The translations under genes and the position numbers were made by a program. Positions 26,823-34,030 of a stretch of 44,655 bases of DNA are shown in pieces. The DNA lies in NCBI GenBank assembly GCA_009840285.1, contig VXOF01000094.1:1-44655 (forward strand), written 5' to 3'. Numbering within the stretch: the first letter of the stretch is position 1; the number at the start of each line of letters is the position of its first letter. The DNA comes from Nitrospira sp. SB0662_bin_26. GTDB taxonomy: Bacteria > Nitrospirota > Nitrospiria > Nitrospirales > UBA8639. The notes below the pieces were generated by a model. It saw only the letters and a list, made by a program, of their open reading frames with translations, ran no database searches and was not told where the DNA came from.

Positions 26823-26852
26823 TTGACAGGCCATCCGAATCGCTGGTACAAG
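26823..26852 (+). promoter_or_regulatory. nadE: Candidate promoter of the nadE leader
   Basis: A perfect -35 TTGACA (26823-26828), an 18-nt spacer and TACAAG (26847-26852), preceded by TG at -15/-14 (extended -10). Transcription would begin near 26859, giving a leader of about 77 nt before the nadE ATG that contains both alternative hairpins described separately. It starts 28 bases after the stop codon of the GAF-ANTAR gene. Confidence 0.5.
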
Positions 26853-26887
26853 CTCAAGAGACGACTCATATATGCTTGACGGTTGTC

Positions 26888-26903
26888 GGGACAAAGGCGT
26901 CCT
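26888..26903 (+). promoter_or_regulatory. ANTAR-type hairpin (P2-like) with AAAGGC hexaloop
   Basis: GGGAC (26888-26892) pairs with GTCCT (26899-26903; outermost pair G-U) around the six-base loop AAAGGC. Loop position 1 is A and position 4 is G, the consensus of ANTAR target hairpins. The 3' strand of the stem is part of the left arm of the following terminator, so the two structures exclude each other. A second hairpin with an A1/G4 hexaloop (P1), expected 1-16 nt upstream, was looked for and not found. Confidence 0.5.
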
Positions 26904-26932
26904 CCCCGGAAGGGAAGAGGGCGTTTTTTTTT
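26897..26932 (+). terminator. Intrinsic terminator/attenuator directly before nadE
   Basis: GCGTCCTC-CCC (26897-26907), a GGAA tetraloop (26908-26911) and GGG-AA-GAGGGCGT (26912-26924) form an 11-bp stem with a two-base AA bulge and two G-U pairs. Nine T residues follow (26924-26932). The nadE ATG is three bases after the T-run, so any transcript that reaches nadE must pass this signal. An alternative stem GACG ... CGTC (26878-26901, enclosing TTGT-CGGG-ACAA) would also compete with it. Confidence 0.85.
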
Positions 26933-26935
26933 GCG

Positions 26936-28714
26936 ATGCGAACTTGCCGAATTGCCATGGTTCAAATGAATCCCGTCGTGGGCGACGTGGATGGGAACGT
27001 GCGTGCGATAGGCAAATGGGTGAAATCCGCTCGTCAGGATGGAGCGGATATCGTCGTCTTCCCGGAATTGGCCATCACCGGTTATCCACCGGAAGATCTG
27101 GTCTTACGTCCGAGTTTTCTCCGCGACACGGCTCATGCTCTCCAATGGTTGACGACTCAGTGTCGGGACCTCACCGTGATCGTCGGATTTCTTGAAGAGG
27201 GAGGAAGGACCCGTCCGCGGGAAGGGGTATCCTTCGTCGTTCCCTCTGGGCACCGGCAGGTATTCAATGCGGCCGCGGTGATTCATAACCGACGGGTCGC
27301 GGCCACCTGTCAAAAAACGTTCTTGCCAAATTACGGGGTGTTTGACGAAAGCCGGTATTTTTCGCCTGGCCAAAAAGCCTTGGTCTGCCAAATCCGGGGA
27401 GTGCGGTTCGGCGTGAACATTTGTGAGGATATCTGGTACGCCGGTGGGCCTACCCGCGATCAGGTAGCCGTCGGCGGCGCGCAGTTGATCCTGAATATCA
27501 ACGCCTCCCCCTATCACGTGGGCAAGGTCAGAGCGCGGCAACGCATGTTGGCGGAGCGGGCCAAGCAGAATAACGTGGTGGTGAGTTATACCAACATGGT
27601 CGGAGGACAGGACGAAGTCGTCTTCGATGGCAACAGTATGATCGTCGATCGAATGGGAACGGTCGTCACGCGGGCCGGAGCTTTTGAAGAAGAGCTGCTG
27701 GTGGCCGACCTGTCTTTCGATGAGGAAGCGCGTCCGGCGAATCGAAAAACACGGGTTGGGCAACAGTATCCTGTTAAGCGAGTCAGACTGTCTTCGGTGG
27801 AGCGACGGAAACCGAAAAAGCCGGTGCCGTTGAAAAATCGAGACTTGCCGCACGATGTGGAAGAAATCTATCAGGCTCTGGTGACGGGGGTTCGCGACTA
27901 CGTGAGGAAGAACGGTTTTCGGCACGTGCTAGTCGCCGTCAGTGGAGGGATCGATTCGGCCTTGACGGCGGTGATTGCCGCCGATGCCCTCGGTTCCGAC
28001 CGGGTGACGGGGGTGTTCATGCCCTCACCGTTTACCTCGCGGGAAAGCCGCAGCGACGCCAGAGCCTTGATGAAGGCTCTCAACGTCGAGTTATTGACCC
28101 TTTCGATTACACGTCTCTGGAAACAATACGTCCAGGCCTTGTCTCCAACGTTCGGAAAACGCGCGTCCGATGTCACGGAAGAAAATCTCCAGGCGCGTAT
28201 CCGTGGCACCCTTGTCATGGCCCTGTCCAACAAGTTCGGCCACTTGGTCCTGACCACCGGCAACAAGAGCGAAATGAGCGTCGGGTATGCCACCTTGTAT
28301 GGAGATATGGCCGGCGGTTTTGCCGTGATCAAGGACGTCCCCAAAATCCTGGTTTATGACCTGGCCCGGCATCGGAACTTGAAGGCCGTAGATGCCCATG
28401 GCAAGGGTGTGATTCCTCAGCGGGTCATCGACCGCGCGCCATCGGCCGAGCTCAAGCCCGGGCAAACCGACCAGGACGCCTTGCCGCCCTATGAAGTCCT
28501 TGACCCCATCCTGGAAGCGTACGTCGAACAAGAACGTTCTCTTCAAGAAATCGCCGGCAAAGGTTTTCCTTTGCAAACCATCAAGCGCGTGATGGCCATG
28601 GTGGACCGCAGTGAATATAAACGTCGTCAGGCTCCGATCGGGATCAAAATCACGCAAAAAGCACTGGGGAAGGATCGGCGGATGCCGATCACCAATCGAT
28701 ACGTCAAGCGTTGA
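26936..28714 (+). CDS. nadE: Glutamine-dependent NAD+ synthetase
   Basis: Codes for 592 residues. The N-terminal nitrilase-fold glutaminase shows the triad glutamate in F-P-E-L-A-I-T-G-Y-P-P (about 44), lysine in K-T-F-L-P-N-Y (about 126) and cysteine in V-N-I-C-E-D-I-W (about 162). The C-terminal ATP-pyrophosphatase domain has S-G-G-I-D-S-A-L (about 335-342). It amidates deamido-NAD to NAD using glutamine nitrogen. M-R-T-C-R-I-A-M-V-Q-M-N-P-V-V-G-D fits the family start. No ribosome-binding site lies between the T-run and the ATG; GAGG in the terminator stem is too far (about 15 nt). An in-frame TTG at 26876 is an unlikely alternative. Confidence 0.93.
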   Translation: MRTCRIAMVQMNPVVGDVDGNVRAIGKWVKSARQDGADIVVFPELAITGYPPEDLVLRPSFLRDTAHALQWLTTQCRDLTVIVGFLEEGGRTRPREGVSFVVPSGHRQVFNAAAVIHNRRVAATCQKTFLPNYGVFDESRYFSPGQKALVCQIRGVRFGVNICEDIWYAGGPTRDQVAVGGAQLILNINASPYHVGKVRARQRMLAERAKQNNVVVSYTNMVGGQDEVVFDGNSMIVDRMGTVVTRAGAFEEELLVADLSFDEEARPANRKTRVGQQYPVKRVRLSSVERRKPKKPVPLKNRDLPHDVEEIYQALVTGVRDYVRKNGFRHVLVAVSGGIDSALTAVIAADALGSDRVTGVFMPSPFTSRESRSDARALMKALNVELLTLSITRLWKQYVQALSPTFGKRASDVTEENLQARIRGTLVMALSNKFGHLVLTTGNKSEMSVGYATLYGDMAGGFAVIKDVPKILVYDLARHRNLKAVDAHGKGVIPQRVIDRAPSAELKPGQTDQDALPPYEVLDPILEAYVEQERSLQEIAGKGFPLQTIKRVMAMVDRSEYKRRQAPIGIKITQKALGKDRRMPITNRYVKR

Positions 28715-28785
28715 CTGACAATGTTCAAGCCGGTATACGAGGAAATCAGGAGCGTGGTGTACGGCAACGGCACGGGAGTACGTCT

Positions 28786-31509
28786 GTGAATCAGGAACAC
28801 ATGGAACAAACAGCGGATTTGTCTCAATCGGGTGCGCCCTCCACGCAAGCCGTTCTCGATGCGCGCCGTGAAGGCATGCTCGGGCGATTGCGCGAAGGGG
28901 CGTCCGGGACGGAAGTCGTCTCGGATTTTACCTCCCTCGTGGATACGGTCCTGATCGGCAGATATCGAAGCGTGATGAGGCAGCGGAGCGGCGATGCGCC
29001 CTCGGGCATGCAGCACTGTTGCCTGGTGGCCGTGGGGGGATACGGTCGACGTGAACTGGCTCCATATTCCGATATCGACGTCATGATGCTCTATCGCGTC
29101 GGCGGTGGCACGGTCGTCCAAGATCTCTCCAGGCAGATCTTTCATCATTTATGGGATTTGGGCTTTCAGGTGGGTCATAGTGTCCGGTCGATTCACGATT
29201 GCATGGTCGTGGCGGAGGGGGATTTGTCGGCCAAAACCGCGTTGATGGAGTCACGGTTTTTAGTCGGCAACCCGGTCGTCTTTCAAGAATTTCAGCGACG
29301 GTTTGCCAAGCGCGTGCTGGGAAGACGAGTAGGGAATTTCATCCGCGAGAAACTCGAAGAGCGGGAACAGGACTATGCCAAATTCGGAGAGACCGTGTTT
29401 CTCCTGGAACCGAATGTCAAGAAAAGCAAGGGGGGGTTAAGAGACGTTCACTTGCTGCAATGGGTCGGCATGGCCCGGTACCAGGCCGTCACGTTGCAGG
29501 AGTTGGTCGACCGTGGAGTCTTGGCGCATCAGGATTATACGGCTTTGCTCGAAGCGAGAGAGTTTCTGTTCAAAGTGCGTGCCTTGCTCCATTTGGGCGC
29601 GGGTCGCGCCCAGGAAATTTTGTCGTTCGACGAACAAGTGCGCATGGCCGAGGAGTTCGGTTATCGCGATGAATCGCATCTGCTGGGTGTGGAACAGTTC
29701 ATGCAGCAATACTATCGCCTCACTACCGGCATTCATCAACGTGCGATGCGATTCGTGGAGCGTGCAGATTCCACAAATCTCTGGACTCGCCTCAGGCGAC
29801 TGTGGCCGGCTCCGTTGATCGACGGCTTTTTTCAAACGGTTGGCGGGAGGTTGTCCATCCATGACGACAAGCTCATGCAGGTCCTTGATGATCCGGAGCA
29901 TCTCTTGAGCCTCTTTCAGGTCGCACAAAAACAAGGAGTGCCGATCGACGGCCGGGTGCTGGAAGAGATTCACCGTCACATGGAAGGCATGCCCGACCGC
30001 CTGTTCGCGACCCCATCCGTAAGCCGGCGGTTTCGCGAATTGTTGTCCGGCCCCAAGGCGGTTGCCGAAACTTTGATGTTGATGCATCAGGCTCGGGTTC
30101 TGGAAAAACTCGTTCCCGCTTTTGGCCGTGTTCGTGGACTCATGCAATTTAATCAATACCACAAATATACGGTGGATGAGCATAGCCTGCTGGCCGTCAA
30201 GAAAGTTGAGTCTTTGGGAAAACAGTCCGGAATGTTGGGAAAGGTGTACCAGGAGATTGAGGCGAAGGACCTCCTGCATTTGGCCGTGCTGCTTCATGAC
30301 GTGGGGAAAGGCCTTCCTGAAGATCACAGCGAAGTCGGGAAAAAGATTGCCCAGGAGGTGTCCGTCAGATTGGGACTCGACGAACAGGAATCCCAAACCC
30401 TTGAGTTCCTCGTCCATGCACACCTGCTGATGGCGAATACGGCCCTACGACGGGACCCCCATGATGAAAAAGTACGGCTGACGTTCTGTCGAGCCGTGGG
30501 CAGTCCCGAACGATTGAAACAACTCCTGCTCTTGACTGCCGCGGATATTGCCGCGGTGGGCCCGGACATGCTGACCAAATGGAAAGAAGCGCTGCTGATT
30601 GAACTCTATGACTTGGCGCTTCCTGAAGTGTCCGGGGCCAGTGAACGGGTGGAATCCGCGATTGACGTCGAGCACGTCACCGACGACGTCCTGGCGGCTT
30701 GGGAACGGCAGTCTCCCCGTGTCGAAGCCGGCGGACAATCAGCCGGGAGCCACGGCATTCCGAATCGTGAGTGGGTCAAGGGCCAATTGGAAGCCTTTCC
30801 GGTGCGCTACCTGTCCGGAACGGCCAGGGATCGAATGATCGCCCACCTTTCCGCCATCCGGTCTTTGACCCCGGAACGTCCCAGGGTCGAATCCACCTAC
30901 AACCGCGAACTGAAGGTGTGTGAGTATTCGCTCATTGCCTTCGATTCCGTGGCGTCCGGGATATTTATGAAGATGACCGGCGTGCTGGCCGCGAAAGGCC
31001 TGCGGGTGCTTGATGCTCAGATTGTCACAAGACCGGACGGCATCGTGCTGGATACGTTCCTGGTTAAGGATCATGATTTCAGCGGCGAACCCACGTCGGC
31101 CCGGTTGGAAAAAGTGGGGAAGGCCATTGTCAGTGTGTTGCAGGGAGAACTCTCGATCGAGGCGTTTATGGCACGGAATCGACGCGTGTCTTTTCGCAGC
31201 CACATGCCGATCCGCCGGCACCGTACCGAAGTCAAAATCCACAATGAGATGTCGGACCACTTTACCGTGATCGAGGTGTTTGCCGATGACAAGCAGGGCC
31301 TGCTGCATGAGATCGCCGATACTCTGTATGATCTCGAACTCTCGGTGCATTCGGCCAGAATCGGGACGCGCCTGGATCAAGTCGTGGACGTGTTTTACGT
31401 CACCGAACGAAACGGCAACAAGGTTCAGGACGCCCGGACATGCGAATCCATTCAAACAAGGCTGCAAGATCAGGTCGATCGTTTCCTGGATGCCGACGAT
31501 TCACGGTGA
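28786..31509 (+). CDS. glnD: PII uridylyltransferase / uridylyl-removing enzyme
   Basis: Codes for 907 residues from GTG 28786. The nucleotidyltransferase motif G-G-Y-G-R-R-E-L-A-P-Y-S-D-I-D is at about 84-98, G-G-L-R-D-V-H follows, the HD domain has H-D-V-G-K-G at about 504, and two C-terminal ACT domains lie at about 715-790 and 825-900. GlnD senses glutamine and uridylylates PII proteins. GGGAG at 28774-28778 supports 28786; ATG 28801 with AGGA is a near alternative, and the frame is open to a TTG at 28711 overlapping nadE. Linkage to glutamine-consuming nadE fits a nitrogen-status module. Confidence 0.92.
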   Translation: MNQEHMEQTADLSQSGAPSTQAVLDARREGMLGRLREGASGTEVVSDFTSLVDTVLIGRYRSVMRQRSGDAPSGMQHCCLVAVGGYGRRELAPYSDIDVMMLYRVGGGTVVQDLSRQIFHHLWDLGFQVGHSVRSIHDCMVVAEGDLSAKTALMESRFLVGNPVVFQEFQRRFAKRVLGRRVGNFIREKLEEREQDYAKFGETVFLLEPNVKKSKGGLRDVHLLQWVGMARYQAVTLQELVDRGVLAHQDYTALLEAREFLFKVRALLHLGAGRAQEILSFDEQVRMAEEFGYRDESHLLGVEQFMQQYYRLTTGIHQRAMRFVERADSTNLWTRLRRLWPAPLIDGFFQTVGGRLSIHDDKLMQVLDDPEHLLSLFQVAQKQGVPIDGRVLEEIHRHMEGMPDRLFATPSVSRRFRELLSGPKAVAETLMLMHQARVLEKLVPAFGRVRGLMQFNQYHKYTVDEHSLLAVKKVESLGKQSGMLGKVYQEIEAKDLLHLAVLLHDVGKGLPEDHSEVGKKIAQEVSVRLGLDEQESQTLEFLVHAHLLMANTALRRDPHDEKVRLTFCRAVGSPERLKQLLLLTAADIAAVGPDMLTKWKEALLIELYDLALPEVSGASERVESAIDVEHVTDDVLAAWERQSPRVEAGGQSAGSHGIPNREWVKGQLEAFPVRYLSGTARDRMIAHLSAIRSLTPERPRVESTYNRELKVCEYSLIAFDSVASGIFMKMTGVLAAKGLRVLDAQIVTRPDGIVLDTFLVKDHDFSGEPTSARLEKVGKAIVSVLQGELSIEAFMARNRRVSFRSHMPIRRHRTEVKIHNEMSDHFTVIEVFADDKQGLLHEIADTLYDLELSVHSARIGTRLDQVVDVFYVTERNGNKVQDARTCESIQTRLQDQVDRFLDADDSR

Positions 31510-31560
31510 AGCATGATGAGGCGAGAAGCGTTGCGCAACGAATAAATTAAACGGTCGATA

Positions 31561-32580
31561 TCAGCCGTAACTGGCCTGCAACCGGGGCGTTCCTTCGCGA
31601 AGACTGGAGAAGATCATACGGCCCGCGTTCGTTTGAATGACGCTGGTGACGACGACTTCGACGTGTTTTCCGATCCATCGCTTGGCATGATCAACTATAA
31701 CCATGGTTCCATCATCCAGGTGCGCCACGCCCTGTCCCACCTCTTTCCCTTCCCGAAGCAAGAAGACCTTTAGGGACTCTCCAGGCAGGACGGCCGGTCG
31801 CATTGCGTTCGACAATTCATGTGTATTTAAAATCGATATGCCTTGGACGGAAGCCACCTTATTGAGATTCATGTCGGTAGTCACGATTTTCGCGTTGTGG
31901 AGTTTTGCCATCGCCACCAATTTGTTGTCGACATCGGAAAACTGAGGAAAATCGACATCAACGATCTGGACGTTGCTGGTCTCAATGTTTGTGAGTTCAT
32001 GGAGAATGTCGAGGCCACGCTTCCCACGAATGCGTCTATGGCTGTCAGAGGAATCCGAGATACGCTGTAGTTCGTGGAGAACGAATTGCGGGATGAGGAG
32101 TGGTCCTTCCAGAAATCCCGTCCGGGATAAATCTGCGATGCGTCCATCGATAATGGAGCTTGTATCGAGGATTTTGGGTTGCTGCGTTTGCGATGAGGAG
32201 TCAGTGCCGTACGAGACAGGATCAAAAGAGAATCTCCTTCCCATTCTGATGCCCAGCATGAGGCCGAGGGAGCAGAAACCGACCATGGTGGAAGCGGTGA
32301 CGAAGGGAACAACCTCAGGACGTTGGAGAAAAATCTGTTGGCTGAGAAAGCTTGTTATCCCACTTAAGCAAATTCCAATCGAAAAACCGGTAAAACCACC
32401 CAGCGCCTCATGGAATTGCAGGGAAAACATCATACGTTCAAATCTGAGTACGCTTATGCCTAGCAGTCCGAGCAAAAGGCCGCCCAAGAGGCCGTAGGTG
32501 AACGTTTCCGGTCCGTAGCTTGACCCTAAGGTAAATCCTAATAGAATACTTCCGATGATGAAGAGGGTTCGTACAACCAT
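31561..32580 (-). CDS. Membrane-anchored PIN-TRAM protein (YacL family)
   Basis: Codes for 339 residues from ATG at 32580. Four transmembrane segments (about 3-22, 33-52, 66-86, 98-118) precede a PIN nuclease-fold domain (about 135-265) with I-L-D-T-S-S-I-I-D-G-R-I, E-L in V-L-H-E-L-Q-R-I and D in V-T-T-D-M-N-L, the acidic metal site. A TRAM domain follows (about 275-335). Such proteins are predicted membrane-bound ribonucleases; the substrate is unknown. The start is set by AAAGGA eight bases upstream; a TTG 20 codons earlier is possible. Convergent with glnD, with no strong terminator in the 51-nt gap. Confidence 0.85.
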   Translation of the reverse strand: MVVRTLFIIGSILLGFTLGSSYGPETFTYGLLGGLLLGLLGISVLRFERMMFSLQFHEALGGFTGFSIGICLSGITSFLSQQIFLQRPEVVPFVTASTMVGFCSLGLMLGIRMGRRFSFDPVSYGTDSSSQTQQPKILDTSSIIDGRIADLSRTGFLEGPLLIPQFVLHELQRISDSSDSHRRIRGKRGLDILHELTNIETSNVQIVDVDFPQFSDVDNKLVAMAKLHNAKIVTTDMNLNKVASVQGISILNTHELSNAMRPAVLPGESLKVFLLREGKEVGQGVAHLDDGTMVIVDHAKRWIGKHVEVVVTSVIQTNAGRMIFSSLREGTPRLQASYG

Positions 32581-32652
32581 AAGACCTATCCTTTCTTGCC
32601 AGTTCGCAAACGGAATGTGAACAGATCGCGTCCGGGCCAAGCCGTTCTTGTT

Positions 32653-33369
32653 TCACATGATGCCGTGGATGAGTTTTGCGGACTCGAAAATATTATCGAC
32701 TGTAGAGGTCGAATCTGATTTCAACACGAGACCATCTTCCCTCCATGGGTAATTGACCAATGTTTCCAGGAAGACGTCTTGGAACCACTCGATAAAAAGA
32801 TTGACCAATTTAGGATCGAATCTGGACCTGGACAGAGTGCGAAGAATTCGCACCACAGCCGTGGCCTGAGCGGAAAGTGAGTCGGATTTCTGTGTAAGTA
32901 ATTGGTCGACCGTATCGGCCAGTGACAGAATCCTTGCGCCCATGGGGATCTGTCGCCCGCGTAACCCAAAGGGGAAACCCATTCCGTCCCATCGTTCGTG
33001 ATGGAGTGCAATCAGGGTTGCAACGTTCTGTAACTCCGGCCAGGGACGGAGCATATCGGCACCGGCCCGAGGGGTGCATTCCGTCATGAGGTAATCGCCG
33101 ATGATGGAGATGCCGTTCTGCAGGATCACTCCATTAGGCAAAGACATTTTCCCGATGTCATGGAGGAGTGCCGCATGGTAAAGATCTTCCAGGTCGTTGT
33201 TTGTGAGATTTTCGAGCCGGCCGAGTACCCGAGAATAGGAAGCCGTTCGTATCCCGTGTTCGAGTAACGCGGGATCGTGACGTCGCATGGCGTTGACGAG
33301 ATACTCAATCGTATCGCAGTCAGACAACCTTTCCCAGATGGGGGTAATAGTTTTACTTGCATCTCCCAT
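32653..33369 (-). CDS. HD-GYP-like phosphodiesterase domain protein
   Basis: Codes for 238 residues. The HD pair is in A-A-L-L-H-D-I-G-K-M, followed by H-H-E-R-W-D-G-M-G-F-P and R-I-L-S-L-A-D-T-V-D. This is the HD-GYP pattern, except that the GYP triad reads G-F-P. HD-GYP proteins hydrolyse cyclic di-GMP. There is no receiver or other sensor domain, only about 40 residues before the HD core. A C-terminal extension of about 60 residues after the core is not recognised. AGAGGC precedes the ATG. It is 72 nt upstream of the PIN-TRAM gene, probably the same transcript. Confidence 0.8.
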   Translation of the reverse strand: MGDASKTITPIWERLSDCDTIEYLVNAMRRHDPALLEHGIRTASYSRVLGRLENLTNNDLEDLYHAALLHDIGKMSLPNGVILQNGISIIGDYLMTECTPRAGADMLRPWPELQNVATLIALHHERWDGMGFPFGLRGRQIPMGARILSLADTVDQLLTQKSDSLSAQATAVVRILRTLSRSRFDPKLVNLFIEWFQDVFLETLVNYPWREDGLVLKSDSTSTVDNIFESAKLIHGIM

Positions 33370-33386
33370 GTTTTGCCTCTGAATTT

Positions 33387-33683
33387 CTAGGGCCGAGGAA
33401 AAACGCGTCTGCTTGGCGCCTTATTGTTTTTTGGGGCAGCGCTCGTACGAGTATTTGAAAACAGGGAAGAAAAAAGGAGAACTCGCCCGCAACGCTTGCA
33501 TTTCAATTCCAATCCTCGAGGTCCTAACCTGGCAAGCAATTGTCCGCAAAGACAGCGTCTTTCACTCAGATTTTGTGAAGGGATGGATTCTTTAGTCATC
33601 GTTGAGGAGAAGATTGGTTGGTTCATTGAATGTTTCTGTTTGTTTTGCTTCGACAATGATGTGCTATTGTCGGGGAAGAACAT
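33387..33683 (-). CDS. Small Com-type zinc-finger protein (putative)
   Basis: An ORF of up to 98 residues. The central block R-R-C-L-C-G-Q-L-L-A-R-L ... L-E-L-K-C-K-R-C-G-R-V has the C-x-C-G-x(n)-C-x-x-C-G spacing of the Com family, named for the phage Mu translational regulator of mom. The start is unclear: ATG 33683, 33626 or 33599 are possible, none with a good ribosome-binding site. The residues after the finger are basic and low in complexity. It ends 17 nt before the HD-GYP gene and may be co-transcribed with it. No other phage-like gene is near. Confidence 0.5.
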   Translation of the reverse strand: MFFPDNSTSLSKQNKQKHSMNQPIFSSTMTKESIPSQNLSERRCLCGQLLARLGPRGLELKCKRCGRVLLFSSLFSNTRTSAAPKNNKAPSRRVFPRP

Positions 33684-33692
33684 GAGAACAGC

Positions 33693-33722
33693 GCGGAACT
33701 GAGGTTTTCACCTCAGTTCCGC
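33693..33722. repeat. Perfect 12-bp inverted repeat
   Basis: GCGGAACTGAGG and CCTCAGTTCCGC flank a six-base spacer, TTTTCA on the + strand. It lies between the secreted repeat protein and the Com-like ORF, just after another hairpin terminator. No T-run follows on either strand, so it could be an operator, a second terminator stem, or an RNA structure at the 5' side of the Com-like transcript. Confidence 0.7.
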
Positions 33723-33725
33723 ATG

Positions 33726-33750
33726 AAAAACAGCCTTAGTTATTTGGCTG
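33726..33750 (-). terminator. Intrinsic terminator of the Lys/Glu-rich protein gene
   Basis: Read on the - strand: CAGCC, a ten-base loop and GGCTG followed by TTTTT. The stem overlaps the last codons and the stop (TAA at 33742-33740) of the small exported protein gene, a compact arrangement. Two flanking G-T pairs could lengthen the stem. Confidence 0.6.
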
Positions 33751-33988
33751 CCGGGGCTTTTTCGCTGCCCTCGGCCTTCTTTTCCCCCTCGGCTTTCGTA
33801 TCGTCGGAAGCCTTGGTCTCACCTTCGCCATCGGCTTTCTTTTCGCCTTCGGCTTTCATCTCGCCGGAAGCTTTCGTCTCGGCCGCCTTTTCATCAGCCA
33901 ATGCTATTCCTGAAACACCGACGACCAGTACGAACGCCAGCAAGCCAAAAATTACGCAAAATCGTGTGAGTTGGTGAATGTATTGCAT
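33740..33988 (-). CDS. Small exported Lys/Glu/Ala-rich repeat protein, unknown function
   Basis: Codes for 82 residues. A signal peptide (hydrophobic 12-31, cleavage after G-I-A-L-A) leaves a mature part of about 50 residues made almost only of K, E, A, G, S, D and T. It contains two tandem 20-residue units, E-T-K-A-S-G-E-M-K-A-E-G-E-K-K-A-D-G-E-G and a close copy (residues 37-56 and 57-76). It is likely disordered in the periplasm. A strong AGGAGG at 33996-34001 favours ATG 33988 over the adjacent TTG. No family recognised. Confidence 0.75.
   Translation of the reverse strand: MQYIHQLTRFCVIFGLLAFVLVVGVSGIALADEKAAETKASGEMKAEGEKKADGEGETKASDDTKAEGEKKAEGSEKAPAAK
33761..33880 (-). repeat. Two tandem 60-bp coding repeats
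   Basis: Units 33821-33880 and 33761-33820 align over their whole length (roughly three quarters identical by eye) and encode the two 20-residue Lys/Glu-rich units of the small exported protein. This points to an internal duplication followed by divergence. Confidence 0.75.
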
Positions 33989-34030
33989 CAATGTTCCTCC
34001 TTCTGAGAGATCCGTGTGGTTGATAAGGCC

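Noticed and set aside
26814-26830. CCTGT-TCCCTTG-ACAGG hairpin considered as the ANTAR P1 stem-loop
   Set aside because: The loop has seven bases and starts with T, it is about 57 nt from the P2-like hairpin, and it overlaps the -35 of the proposed promoter, so it would not be in that transcript.
26849-26878. CAAGC ... GCTTG stem with inner GAG-ACGA-CTC considered as P1
   Set aside because: The inner loop has four bases rather than six, and the outer arm would lie upstream of the predicted transcription start.
31528-31545. Palindrome CGTTGCGCAACG between glnD and the PIN-TRAM gene as a bidirectional terminator
   Set aside because: With a minimal loop only four base pairs remain, and no clear T-run follows on either strand.
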